From contig BCKQ01000001.1 of assembly GCA_001600695.1 (NCBI GenBank), positions 2,012,722 through 2,076,721 on the forward strand: 64,000 nucleotides of DNA. Direction: 5' to 3'. The first letter of the stretch is position 1. Every line of letters begins with the position of its first letter. The position numbers were made by a program, and so were the translations under genes. Positions 43,459-53,840 of the stretch are shown here, in pieces. The notes under the pieces were generated by a model. The model was not told where the DNA came from. It saw only the letters and a program-made list of their open reading frames with translations, and did no database searches. The stretch comes from Ascoidea asiatica (Eukaryota; Ascomycota; Saccharomycetes; Ascoideales; Ascoideaceae).

Positions 43459-44420
43459 GTGGGAATAAAAATTTAAATTTAAAAGATGAACTTGGATTTC
43501 AATTTAGTGATACTACACTTTTATCAATATTACAAACTAATTATAATTTAAGAATAAGTACATTACCAATTGTATTAAAAGATTCAAGAGATTATTCAAA
43601 ATTATTAAATGATATTTTTATAATTAAAACTTCACATTCATTAATTAATTCAAATAATAATCAATTAAGTTATGATAGTAATAATGATAGAATTTTAATT
43701 CAACAATTAGCTTCAAATTGGGCATTTAATTTATTAAGACCTTCAAGAAAAATTTCAAATTCAAATTCAAATTCAAGTTTAAATTCAAATTTCAATAGAA
43801 ATTTTATTAAATTATATAATTATAAAGAAGAATCTAATGAATCGAATTTAATTTTAAATCTTAATAATAAAAATAAAGATAAAGATAAAGATAAAGATAA
43901 AGATAAAGATAAAGTTAATAAAAGAACTAAAAAAAAGGATTTAAAAAATTCAACATTAGATAATATTGATCCATTTAATTTAAATGATAATATTTTAGAT
44001 ATTGGATTGAAAATTGGAGCAAGTATTGGAATTATTTGTTTATTTTTTTATATTTATTATAATAAAAATAATAAAGAATTATTAATTAATTTACTTATAA
44101 ATTCATCATCAGAAAATAAAAATCTTAATATTTTAAATAATTTAAATTTAATTGATGAAAAACCAATATTAAATCCAATTTCAAAAACTAAAAAAATTAT
44201 TTATAATTTTTTTTCAATTTTTTATCCATTAAAATTATTTTCAAATAAAAATAATTTCATTGAAGATATTTCTATTGGAAATCAAAATTTTAATAATAAT
44301 AATAATAATAATTTTATTAATGAAATTGGTATTTTAAAATCATTAGTAATTTCAAGTACTTATAATCTTATTGTAAATACAAAAGATTTTCTTTTCACAT
44401 GTTTTTATTACCTTCATTAA
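41715..44420 (+). CDS. ATG32: Atg32-like mitophagy receptor
   Basis: The 901-residue protein has an Asn/Gln/Ser/Asp-rich N-terminal half with a WKSI motif (128-131, in FSLISWKSID). This corresponds in place and form to the Atg8-interacting WxxI motif of Atg32. The conserved central domain starts with FIMPKMTIHKSL...KICLVGEKP. It continues through IDLIILVFDRFNGLYSKQLFDVISSFNKPIIPVIYTIS and LPIVLKDSRDYSKLLNDI, and is interrupted by poly-Asn inserts. A Lys/Asp-rich stretch precedes one transmembrane segment (about 763-787, IGLKIGASIGIICLFFYIY). The C-terminal tail ends with ILKSLVISSTYNLIVNTKDFLF. This order matches Atg32, the outer-mitochondrial-membrane receptor that recruits Atg8 and Atg11. 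It is much longer than the Saccharomyces protein because of low-complexity expansions. Confidence 0.82.
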
Positions 44421-45421
44421 TTCAATTTCTCAGATTTTTTTTCAAATCTAATTTACTTTTCATGGATTGGTTTTTTTGGATCAATTTTTTTTATAATATT
44501 GGAATTATTATACTTGGCTGGTTTAATTTTTTTTGTTATAATTTATTATTTTTTAAAGATTTTTTGAAAATTGTTTTTTTTTTTTTTTTTTTGATAACCT
44601 CATTGATTCTCTTCAATTTTTTCCAATTTCTTTTTAAGATTACTCTATTTTTTACAATTACAATATAAGTTTCTTAAATAATTGTATAATTTAGCTTAAT
44701 CTCTTTTTGCTTTACAGTTCTATCAATCATATCACTTTTAATAATTTTAAATCAAATTGATTTTCTCTTTTTATATACAAATACATATACCGAAATTAAT
44801 ATTTATCAATACTTCATAATAATCCAAGCCCTACACTTTTTGTTTGGGTTCTTTAGTGCCATATTTCATACATGGCCTGCTGCCTGTGCTGCCTGTGCTG
44901 CCTGTGCTTCGTGCACTGCTTCCCTTGAATTGACTTCTGCTGCCTGTGGTTCGGTGGCAAATTTGACAACGGAGCGAGTCACGTGGATATCTCAGACAAC
45001 AACCCACGTGACTCCGTTCAAATGACGATTTTCTGTCTTTTTCAATTACAAAACGAAAAACAAAAAAAACGAAAAACAGAAACAGACAAAGACAAAGACA
45101 AAGAGAAAGAGAAAGAAAAACAAAGAAAAACGCCATTGAAAACCAGTTCAAATTCAATCTCAGAAAACAAAATTCAAAGGCAGATCAAATCCAAATCTTC
45201 AGTAGTTTCAAATTCAACTCTGGTAGAAACTCGATACTTTATCCCATTTGCACTGTTTGCACTGTTTGCACTGTTTACCTTTATCACTATTTTATTTTAA
45301 TCTCTATTTCGACATTATTATTCATTTTTCACTCAATATTCACATAATCTATCTCACTTTCGGATATATCCAATATTACCTAAATTTAACCTTAAATAAA
45401 TCAACAATAATATTATTATTA

Positions 45422-45460
<39 letters not shown>

Positions 45461-45509
45461 TATATATATATACACAAATACAGTATATATTCTTTATCAA
45501 TTAAGAAAT
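44421..45509. promoter_or_regulatory. ATG32 3' flank and RSC1/2 upstream region
   Basis: About 44421-44800 is T-rich 3' flank. About 44825-45260 is a GC-richer island with TGCCTGTGC repeats (44880-44910), an inverted pair of CACGTG boxes (44980 and 45005) and a CACTGTTTG tandem repeat (45248-45278). A TA run at 45428-45457 is followed by a short leader to the RSC start. Open frames here on both strands show no family resemblance. Confidence 0.5.
44968..45018. promoter_or_regulatory. Inverted pair of GTCACGTGG boxes
   Basis: GAGTCACGTGG (44976-44986) is followed after 17 bases by its reverse complement CCACGTGACTC (45004-45014). The outer flanks AACGGAG and CTCCGTT are also complementary, with a 4-base offset on the left. 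Both cores match the RTCACGTG consensus for Cbf1-type factors. Confidence 0.5.
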
Positions 45510-45968
45510 ATGGCTTTATCTCCTCAAGAGAAAAAAACTTTATCAAAAAGATTAACTCCATCTTTTGAAACAATTTATGATTTATCTGCTCCTCAAGGTT
45601 ATAAAATTTCTGAAGTATTTCATAGATTACCAGATAGAAAATTAAATGATTATTATAGAATGATTAAAAAACCATTATCTTTACATTTAATTAAAACAAG
45701 TTTAAATAAATTAAAATATAATAATCCAAATGATTATATAAAAGATTTAGCACAAATTGTATGGAATGCAAAAACTTATAATAAAAAAAATAGTGAAATT
45801 TATAATTGTGCAATAATCTTAGAAAATCATATTTTTAATAAAATTTTACCTTCAATTTCTCAAATTAAATCAATTAAAGAAATTGAATCAAATATATTTT
45901 ATCCAAATTTAGGTCCATTACCAATTGATGAATCTGATAATGAAGAATCAATAGAAAATAAAGTTATC

Positions 45969-46024
<56 letters not shown>

Positions 46025-48113
46025 AATAAATAATGAAATTGATATATATGCAACAAGTCCAATTTATGATCAAGAAAATGAAAATGAAAATGAAAATAAT
46101 TCAAATTCTCCAAATGGAACTGTAAATAATTCTGAACCTGATTCTCAATTGATTTCTCATCAAAATATTTTAAAAGATCAATTAAAAAATGCTTTATATA
46201 AAAATAATTCAATTAATTCAATTAATTTAAATGATAATATAAATAATTTAAATAATTTAAATAATTTAAATAATTCAAAAAATATTAATGATGTAAATAA
46301 TACAAATAACAACAATAGTAATATGAAAATTACTAGTACTCCAAATTCAACTATATCTAATATAACATCTTCTTCAAATCAACCCCAGATAAATCAACAA
46401 GAATCAAATAATATTTCTATGATTCCAAAACAACTAAATTCTCAACAACAACAACAACAACAACAACCAGAATCTAATAATAATAATAATAATAATAATA
46501 CCAATAATAGTTATCAATTCTCAAATTTAACTTCAACTTCAAATTCAAATTCAAATTCAAATTCAAATTCAAGAGCTACAGCTTGGCCAAAAAGAAGAAG
46601 ACCACCAGTAATTGATAAACCTCATGAACAAAGAATAAAATCTTTAAATAGATTAATTAGAAAAGAAAAATATTCAAATTCAAATTCAAATTCTTTTTTC
46701 TCAAATTATTTCGATAAAGAACCAATAATTAATTTAAATTTATATAATGATTTAATTTCTCAAAAAAATTCAATTTCTATAACTTTTGATATAATTAAAT
46801 TAAAAATTAAAAGAAGAAAATATAATTCTTTAAAAGAATTTATTAATGATTTAAATATTTTATTTAATAATTTTAAAAGTTTTTATTCTTCTCTTCTTAT
46901 AAAAATTAATACTACTACTAATAATAATATAAACGTCAATAATAATATGGCAAATGATTTTGAAATTAAACAAGATGCTGAATTTAAATTACAATTAACT
47001 ATAATATTTGAAAATAAAGTTGCTCAAATTATTAAAGAAGAAGAAAAATCTTTTAAAGAAATGAATCAAATTAATTCAATAACTTCAAATAATAATGATT
47101 CAATTCATCCAACAAAACAAAATAAAATTCCAATTGATATTTTAAATTTAAATGATAAAAACTATAAAGTTGGTGATTGGATTTTAATTAAAAATCCTTC
47201 TGATTCATTAAAACCAATAATTGGTCAATTATTTAGAATTTGGAAATTATCTGATGGTACTAAATGGATTAATGCTTGTTGGTATTATAGACCTGAACAA
47301 ACTGTTCATAGAGTTGATAGAATGTTTTATAAAAATGAAGTTTTTAAATCTGGTCAATATAGAGATCATTTAGCTTCTGATATTATTGGTAAATGTTTTG
47401 TTGTCTTTTTCACAAAATATCAAAGAGCTGAAATTCAATTTGAATTAGAAGGTCCTTTATTTATTTGTGAATATAGATATGTGGAATCTGATAAACAATT
47501 TAATAAAATTAGAACTTGGAAAGCTTGTTTACCAGAAGAAGTTAGACATCTTGAAGATACCTATTCTTATACTCCTTTAAAACAAAATAGAATTTTTAAA
47601 AAATTTGAAAGTCCAATAAAAAATCTTTTACCAAAAAATGCAACAATTAATGATCCAATTCCAAATTCTTTATTTACTGATATTAATTCTCCTCCAAAAG
47701 GTGCTGTATATTTAAGAGATCCAAATTCTTTAGAAAATTTAGATATTGATCATCCTGGTCTGGATAATAAAGCTCCAAAAAGTAGTAAAAAAGAAAGATC
47801 AAAAATAAATTCAATTACAAATTCTCCTCTGGGTTCTTCAAATTTATCTAGATCTATATCTCCAAATACTAATAATCTTACTATGAATACAAGATTAAAT
47901 AGTTTAAATACTCCAAATAATAAATTATTTAATCAATCACTTCAACATATTCCAAGTCCATTAGCTGGAATGCAAAATTATCCTTTTAGTTATTATAATC
48001 CTTCTTCATTAAATAATTCTCCTGTTTTTGTTCCTAATGCTGGTTTAGGACAATCTATAATGCCAATGGTTGGTCAACAATATTCTTACCCACAACAAAA
48101 AACTCATAATGCC

Positions 48114-48166
<53 letters not shown>

Positions 48167-48683
48167 AACTAATAATAATTATAATCACACTGATAAAAGA
48201 TTAATAACTTTAACATCTACTTCAGGATTGACTTTAACACTTCCTTCAAATATTCAAAGTTCTATAGATGAAGAAACCAAAAATAATTCAACATTAGCAA
48301 AAATGGATAAACTTAATGTTTATACAAAAGCTAGTTTTTCATCAAATATTCGTAATGATAATTTTAATAAAAGAGTTAATCTTGAAGGGGCAAAAGATGG
48401 TCCAATGATATGGTATAAATCTCCTCCTGTTTATATAACGAGTCAAATTCAAAATAGTAATATAATGAATAACAATTACAACAAAAAAAGAAAATTAGAT
48501 CAATTTCATAATTCTAGTTTCAAAGTTGATCATGACCAGGAAAATAAAAATAATAATAATAATTTTGAATTAAATAATCATGGAATTAATTTTCCACTAA
48601 AGTGCTCTCATAGTATTGAATATTTGGCATATGCGATAAAAAAGAAAAAACTATTATCTCATGAAAATGATCTAACAGAATGA
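45510..48683 (+). CDS. RSC1: RSC chromatin-remodelling complex subunit Rsc1/Rsc2
   Basis: The 1,057-residue protein has the Rsc1/Rsc2 domain order. A first bromodomain lies at about 15-110, with FHRLPDRKLNDYYRMIKKPLSL and NAKTYNKKNSEIYNCA. An AT-hook-like basic patch WPKRRRPPVIDKP is at about 356-368. A second, more degenerate bromodomain lies at about 385-465. The BAH domain at about 550-670 contains YKVGDWILIKNP, WYYRPEQTVHRVDRMFYKNEVFKSGQYRDHLASDIIGKCFV and FFICEYRY-type strands. RSC is an essential SWI/SNF-type remodeller that positions promoter nucleosomes. Asn homopolymers break the linkers (about 153-170 and 870-890). It is impossible to say from one copy whether it is the Rsc1 or Rsc2 counterpart; most non-WGD yeasts have only one. 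Confidence 0.92.
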
Positions 48684-48840
48684 ATTTATATTCAAAGAGT
48701 TAAAAAATGTAATTTGTATAATAAGATTATTGTAACTGATTGTCTGCTGTTATAAATGCATAATGTTTTTACTAGACTAAATATATATTATATAGTGTAT
48801 ACTAAAGATTATTATTATGATCATAATAAACTGATATAAT

Positions 48841-50052
48841 TCAAACATAGACTTTCCTAGCACTAGCCTTATTCAATCTGTTGATTAATGCCATTGATTC
48901 TACATCATCGCTTGTCGAACGAGTTAAAAGTACGAAAATTGTTTCAACATTATCACATTCATCCAATTCTCGAAATAATCCAAAAAGATTATGTTGCATT
49001 TCATCAATGTTCTTTCCTAAAGGTCTTACTTCACTAAAAGTAGAGTTTTTAATCTTGTCTCCTTTAGTAAACAACAATGAATCCTCATATATTAAACTCA
49101 ATTTTTCTGCATCTTTGTAGTTGCTTGCTATAAAGTCAAGAAATACGTCAAGTTCTTTAGCAATAATAAGTATCACAGGAGCATTAGGGCAATAATGTTC
49201 ATATTTCATACCTGGAGTTCTAATTGGCCCTACTGTAGCTTTATTAGCTAATGGATAAGTGACATTTTCAAATCCTTTAATTTTTTGAATTTGATTCATT
49301 TTTAACCCGCCTGGCCTTAAAATAACAGGTGGTTCAGACAATCCATTGATTACTGTACTTTCTAAACCTATATTACAAAATCCTCCATCAAGTATTAAGG
49401 GTATTTTATCTTTCAAATCATGAAGAACATGACTAGCTGAAGTTGGAGATGGTTTTGTACTAGAATTTGCAGATGGAGCAGCCAAGGGAGTATCGGAAAT
49501 TGAAATGAGTGCTCTTGCAATTGGATCTGATGGCATTCGAACAGCGAAAGTAGAAACCCCATTGGTTGTTAATTTGGATAATGGTGAATTTTCCCCAACT
49601 GGTAATAGTATAGTCAAAGGGCCTGGCCAATATTTTTCAATTAATGGTCGATACACTTCCGGAATCTTTTGAGAATCTTTTGATAGAATTAATCTTTCTA
49701 ATTGTTCAATTGATGATATATGAGTAATTAAAGGATTATCTGCTGGTCTATTTTTGGCTGTATATATTAACTTGACTGCATCATCAGATAAACAAGAACC
49801 ACCAAGTCCATAAACAGTTTCGGTTGGAAAAGCCACAACTTGATTTCGAGCTAACAATGAAGATGCTTCTTGAAGATGTTTTAAAGTTGTTTGATCTGTT
49901 ATAACAGGTTTATCATTTTCGAATTTAATAGAACTTGGATCTATTTTCAACACTTTTGTATTTACAAGTTTAGAAAGCTTTCCAGGAGGTGAATTGCTTG
50001 ATGACATTTTTCTAATTAATCTAAAGTTACAGGAAAAAATAGTTTTCAACAT
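48841..50052 (-). CDS. SUA5: Threonylcarbamoyl-AMP synthase Sua5 (YrdC family)
   Basis: The 403-residue enzyme makes threonylcarbamoyl-AMP from threonine, bicarbonate and ATP, the first step of t6A tRNA modification. The YrdC domain (about 50-250) shows VVAFPTETVYGLGGSCLSDDAVKLIYTAKNRPADNPLITHI, WPGPLTILLP, FAVRMPSDP and PLAAPSANSSTKPSPTSA. A Sua5-specific C-terminal domain follows (RTPGMKYEHYCPNAPVI to the end). I choose ATG 50052 because the frame upstream has no ATG. A second ATG at 50007 lies after a basic 15-residue leader, MLKTIFSCNFRLIRK, which looks like a mitochondrial presequence, so two isoforms are likely. Codon use is more relaxed than in its neighbours, yet contains no CTG. Confidence 0.95.
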   Translation of the reverse strand: MLKTIFSCNFRLIRKMSSSNSPPGKLSKLVNTKVLKIDPSSIKFENDKPVITDQTTLKHLQEASSLLARNQVVAFPTETVYGLGGSCLSDDAVKLIYTAKNRPADNPLITHISSIEQLERLILSKDSQKIPEVYRPLIEKYWPGPLTILLPVGENSPLSKLTTNGVSTFAVRMPSDPIARALISISDTPLAAPSANSSTKPSPTSASHVLHDLKDKIPLILDGGFCNIGLESTVINGLSEPPVILRPGGLKMNQIQKIKGFENVTYPLANKATVGPIRTPGMKYEHYCPNAPVILIIAKELDVFLDFIASNYKDAEKLSLIYEDSLLFTKGDKIKNSTFSEVRPLGKNIDEMQHNLFGLFRELDECDNVETIFVLLTRSTSDDVESMALINRLNKASARKVYV

Positions 50053-50486
50053 CAATTTTGAAAAAAAAACGAAAAGATTTCGAATAAATTTAATTTCACC
50101 ATAATTCTGCTTTAAAATTGAATTTATCAATGAATGATTTCGAAAATTAGTTAAAACTTCAATAACTAGATAAGCAACAAAGCAAATTAATCCAAGAGGG
50201 TCTCAAATTCCGTGTAAAAAAAGATATTCCAGTAAGCGCGGATTAATAAACCGTATATATACTAAATCCACAAAAATGGCTTCAGAAGACGAAAATATTG
50301 GGTTTTTTCTACAAAGTTCTTGATTTTAGTTATGTTCGTTTTCATTAGTTGTTAACAGTCCTTTAAGTTTTTTTTATCATTATTCATGATGTTTTCTCTA
50401 TTAAAGTAATAAAAATGTTAGAAAACAGTTAAAATAAAAGAAGTAATCGTTGATCATCGTGAAGTACAAATAAAACTGCTCGTATC
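50053..50486. promoter_or_regulatory. SUA5 upstream region
   Basis: This 434-base gap lies between the SUA5 start and the 3' end of the Zn2Cys6 gene, both on the minus strand. It contains a short mixed stretch with AAGCGCGGATTAATAAACCG near 50235 but no recognised gene. Confidence 0.4.
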
Positions 50487-52982
50487 TCAAGCAAGATTCA
50501 AATCCCATTTTAGTTTTCTAGAAACATCAAACCAGTTGATGCAAATGTTTCCATCTTCATTTTGCTTCCAAGACTCTTGAACCAAAATTTTTCCCAACCT
50601 TATATTACCTGATCTTGGATAATGTTCATACCATAGTTTATCAAAACGTTTAATGCTTTCGTTTCTATCAGATAAAGAAACTGAATTTATTCCAGCTAAA
50701 ATCATTGGTAGCAGTAGAGCAGATTTGACTGATGATTCAATTAGTATATCCAAAGATATATTGATTTTAATTATTAAACATTGTACATCTAATGTGTTGG
50801 GAGATAATTTCTTTAATGTTTGCCTATTATATAATCTTAAAGTGTTTTGAAACAACTCAAATAAAGTTAAATGATATTCCATTTCTTTTGCATCATTATT
50901 TTTCAAACAGTTTAAATCTGTTAATATTGGTTTACAATTTAAAATTTTTTCTTCAAATTCTTGAAATTTAAGATCATTTGATTCCAATAATTGTAGAATT
51001 TGTAAATTATTTGAATTTCTATTGAATTTTAAATTTGGAATTCCTGTAATATTATAATGATCTAAATCTTCCATATCATAACAAATTTTATGGAATTTAC
51101 TTGAATAATTTATAATTTCACCTAATACTAAAAATAATGGTTTAACACAACTTTGTAAAGGATCTAATCCATATACACTAGAATTATTACTATTTGATTT
51201 AACATCAAAATAAATTTCATTATAATCATTCATTTCAAAAAATGTTCCATTTTGACAACTTAAAGATGAAAGAACATCATGATAAGAAAAATTACTTACA
51301 AGCCATTTTTCTTCAGTTGTATAGGTTAAAGCTTTAACTCCACCAGCTAATTCAATAATTTTTTTACAAATAAAAAATAATCTTGACCAAATTTTAACAT
51401 CACCAGTTGATATTTGAATTGCAACACATATTGTAGCACAAGCTAAAGTTAATAATAATTCTTCTCTTTGTTGTGAAAATGGTTTAAAATAATTTAATTT
51501 TATTCTATTTTCATCAATTATTGAATTAATTTCAATTTTAGATTTTATTTCATTTAAATGATTATTAAATTTTTTTAAAATTAATTCATATTTTTTTTTT
51601 AATAATATTAAAGTTTTATCCCAATAATCTTTTCCACTATTTTCTTTTAAAAATTTTCCACCCCAAGAAATTAAAGAATATAAAACTAATTCACTTTTTG
51701 AAGCCATTGGTAAATAAACTTTTAAAAAATAATTTGATTCATCATTAACAGTTGAAAAAGATCTTGCAATTTTTTCACAATAATAATCTAAAATTACAAT
51801 TGTTTTTCCAGATGAATGAATTGATTCATCAATTGGAAGATAATAAAGTGGAATTTTATTATTTAAAAAATATGAAGAATAATCAATTAATTTATGTTTT
51901 AATAAAATTTTAATTAAATTTTCTTTACTAACAATTTTTTTTATATCTATGGAAGAATTTATTCCACAATAATGATTATCATCATTATGTTGATTATAAT
52001 CATCATTATTATTATTATTATTATTAAATTGATTTTTATTAGAATTAAAATCAATTAAATTGAGTAAAGTTAAAAAATCATTACTTGAAGGAGGAAAAGA
52101 TTTTTCAAATGTTAGTAGGTTTGAATTATAATTATTTACTTTGTCATTTGAATTAAAGTTTTGTGAAGAAGAATTAGAATAATCCATTGTTGTTATTAAT
52201 GCGTTATTTAATTCTTCTAGATTATCAGTGGATAATTGAGTAGATTCAATAGGTAATTCAGAGGAAATACTGGGAGAATAAGAAGAATTTACTTTTTCAC
52301 TATTTAGATTTTGTAACTGATTATTATTTTCAATTGATTTATTATTTGTAATATTAGATATATTATCAAATTTATTATTAAATTTATTATTAATTGCAAT
52401 ACTTTTTAATTTTATTGAATTTAATGAATTTTTTTTTAATTTTCTTGATTTTTTTTTAATATAATTATTATATATAAAATTAGATGGATTAGTTAAATTA
52501 AATTTTGGATAATCACAAATTGAACTTGTTCTTTTACATAAACCACAAATTGGTTTTGATTCATCACATCTTTTTTTTTTTCTTTTACATTCTAAACATC
52601 CAAGTCTTGATCTTGCAGAAGTTCCAACAAATTTTAATTGAGATGTTTCAGAAGAAGAAGAAGAAGATGATGAAGATGAGTCTGAATTAGGTTTTGAATC
52701 TTGAGTTGAATCAAAACTTGTATTGGAACTTGTATTGGAACTTGTATTGGAACTTGGAGTTAAAATTGAGTTTGATATTGGAATTGAAATTGAATCAGAA
52801 ATGGAATCATAACTTGAATTTGAATTTGAAATTGTATCTATTGCATTTTCATGATTTAAAGATATTGAAGTACTTTTATTATTTGATTTCCTTATATCTT
52901 TGAAATCATTTGGATTTAAGTTAACTACTTTTCTTAATTTCAATTTTTTTGAAGAATCATTAGAACTAAAAGTTGAAAACAT
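50487..52982 (-). CDS. Zn2Cys6 transcription factor with fungal regulatory domain
   Basis: The 831-residue protein has a binuclear zinc cluster at Cys129, Cys132, Cys139, Cys146, Cys149 and Cys156 (C-x2-C-x6-C-x6-C-x2-C-x6-C). It starts GCLECKRKKKRCDESKPICGLC and is preceded by a Ser-rich, disordered N-terminus. The C-terminal two-thirds is helical. A segment with YYCEKIARSFSTVNDESNYFLKVYLPMASKSELVLYSLISWGGKFL resembles the Fungal_trans_2 regulatory domain of the Uga3/Lys14 type. I cannot say which pathway it controls. Residues 75-90 contain a small tandem repeat (SNTS). The gene is divergent from YLF2 across a spacer that itself carries many CGG half-sites. Confidence 0.88.
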   Translation of the reverse strand: MFSTFSSNDSSKKLKLRKVVNLNPNDFKDIRKSNNKSTSISLNHENAIDTISNSNSSYDSISDSISIPISNSILTPSSNTSSNTSSNTSFDSTQDSKPNSDSSSSSSSSSSETSQLKFVGTSARSRLGCLECKRKKKRCDESKPICGLCKRTSSICDYPKFNLTNPSNFIYNNYIKKKSRKLKKNSLNSIKLKSIAINNKFNNKFDNISNITNNKSIENNNQLQNLNSEKVNSSYSPSISSELPIESTQLSTDNLEELNNALITTMDYSNSSSQNFNSNDKVNNYNSNLLTFEKSFPPSSNDFLTLLNLIDFNSNKNQFNNNNNNNDDYNQHNDDNHYCGINSSIDIKKIVSKENLIKILLKHKLIDYSSYFLNNKIPLYYLPIDESIHSSGKTIVILDYYCEKIARSFSTVNDESNYFLKVYLPMASKSELVLYSLISWGGKFLKENSGKDYWDKTLILLKKKYELILKKFNNHLNEIKSKIEINSIIDENRIKLNYFKPFSQQREELLLTLACATICVAIQISTGDVKIWSRLFFICKKIIELAGGVKALTYTTEEKWLVSNFSYHDVLSSLSCQNGTFFEMNDYNEIYFDVKSNSNNSSVYGLDPLQSCVKPLFLVLGEIINYSSKFHKICYDMEDLDHYNITGIPNLKFNRNSNNLQILQLLESNDLKFQEFEEKILNCKPILTDLNCLKNNDAKEMEYHLTLFELFQNTLRLYNRQTLKKLSPNTLDVQCLIIKINISLDILIESSVKSALLLPMILAGINSVSLSDRNESIKRFDKLWYEHYPRSGNIRLGKILVQESWKQNEDGNICINWFDVSRKLKWDLNLA

Positions 52983-53840
52983 ATTGAATATATATAATGA
53001 GAATTCAAATATTTATTCTTCTTGAGGGTGAAATATTATTGGAATAAAGAAATCAAAGAAATAATTAATAACAATGATAATGATAGTGATTATAATAATA
53101 ACAATAGAAAGTCGAGATTTAAATTGAAATCGAGATTATAAATGAAATAGAAATAAAACTTTATTTGAGATATTTTCCTTAAAGGAAACACCACTGTAGA
53201 ATTTTAAAATGAGGGACACTGATTAAATGATTAAAATATCATTTCTCGATTTATCTGGAAAGTGATAAGTTTTACAAATAAATACATTTTTATTTAATCA
53301 AACTCGAGTCAATCAATTCAATCATTTTCAAAATAATGTAAGAGTTAACAGATCTGAATTTGAGATGAATATCGACAGTTCTTATTTATATCGCTAAGAC
53401 TGGTGATATGGCAATTTAACATTTTCAACGGCTTTCGCGAGGTCCAGCGGCGCACGATCCGGCAGCGCAGGCCGGAACCGGTGCACGACGAGAACGTCGC
53501 AGGCGGATCCTGAAAATGTGGAAAATGCGAGGCTGAAAAGAGAAAAAAACTGAACTCGAAGTCGAAACAGTTTTAGTAGGTTTGGTATCAGGTGACAGTC
53601 TAGTATGGGGTTTGTGGTCGGAATGGTTAAATAAGGTCGGAACTTCACCGGAAACGTTTATTTAAAGGCGTACCTTTGAGCATGAACTGTATAATACAGC
53701 ACTAACTAGAGAATAGTATTTCATCTAAATCTATGCTGTTGAATCAACTTTCATTGTTGTGTTTTTAGTTCATTTTACTCCCAATGGAGATGTGAAAGAT
53801 TACATTTCTTTGAAGACAATGGTTGAAAGTGTTGAAAGAA
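52983..53840. promoter_or_regulatory. Divergent spacer Zn2Cys6 gene / YLF2
   Basis: This 858-base spacer is AT-rich on the left and contains a short, strongly GC-rich island at about 53425-53515 with five CGG triplets. A second stretch at 53616-53656 has two direct copies of GGTCGGAA and a CACCGGAAAC. A minus-strand open frame through the island has no recognisable domain and is not called. Confidence 0.5.
53448..53506. promoter_or_regulatory. Cluster of CGG half-sites
   Basis: CGG triplets occur at 53448, 53460, 53473, 53479 and 53504. The middle three are each part of CCGG (53459, 53472, 53478). Zn2Cys6 factors bind paired CGG triplets, and the neighbouring divergent gene encodes one, so autoregulation is possible. 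Confidence 0.35.

Noticed and set aside
44976-45014. Point centromere with CDEI-like GTCACGTG
   Set aside because: No AT-rich CDEII of fitting length followed by a CDEIII-like TTCCGAA motif was found; the site sits in a normal upstream region.
53394-53648. Minus-strand 84-codon frame in the Zn2Cys6/YLF2 spacer
   Set aside because: It coincides with the CGG-rich island and short repeats; composition gives no domain, and regulatory sites explain it better.
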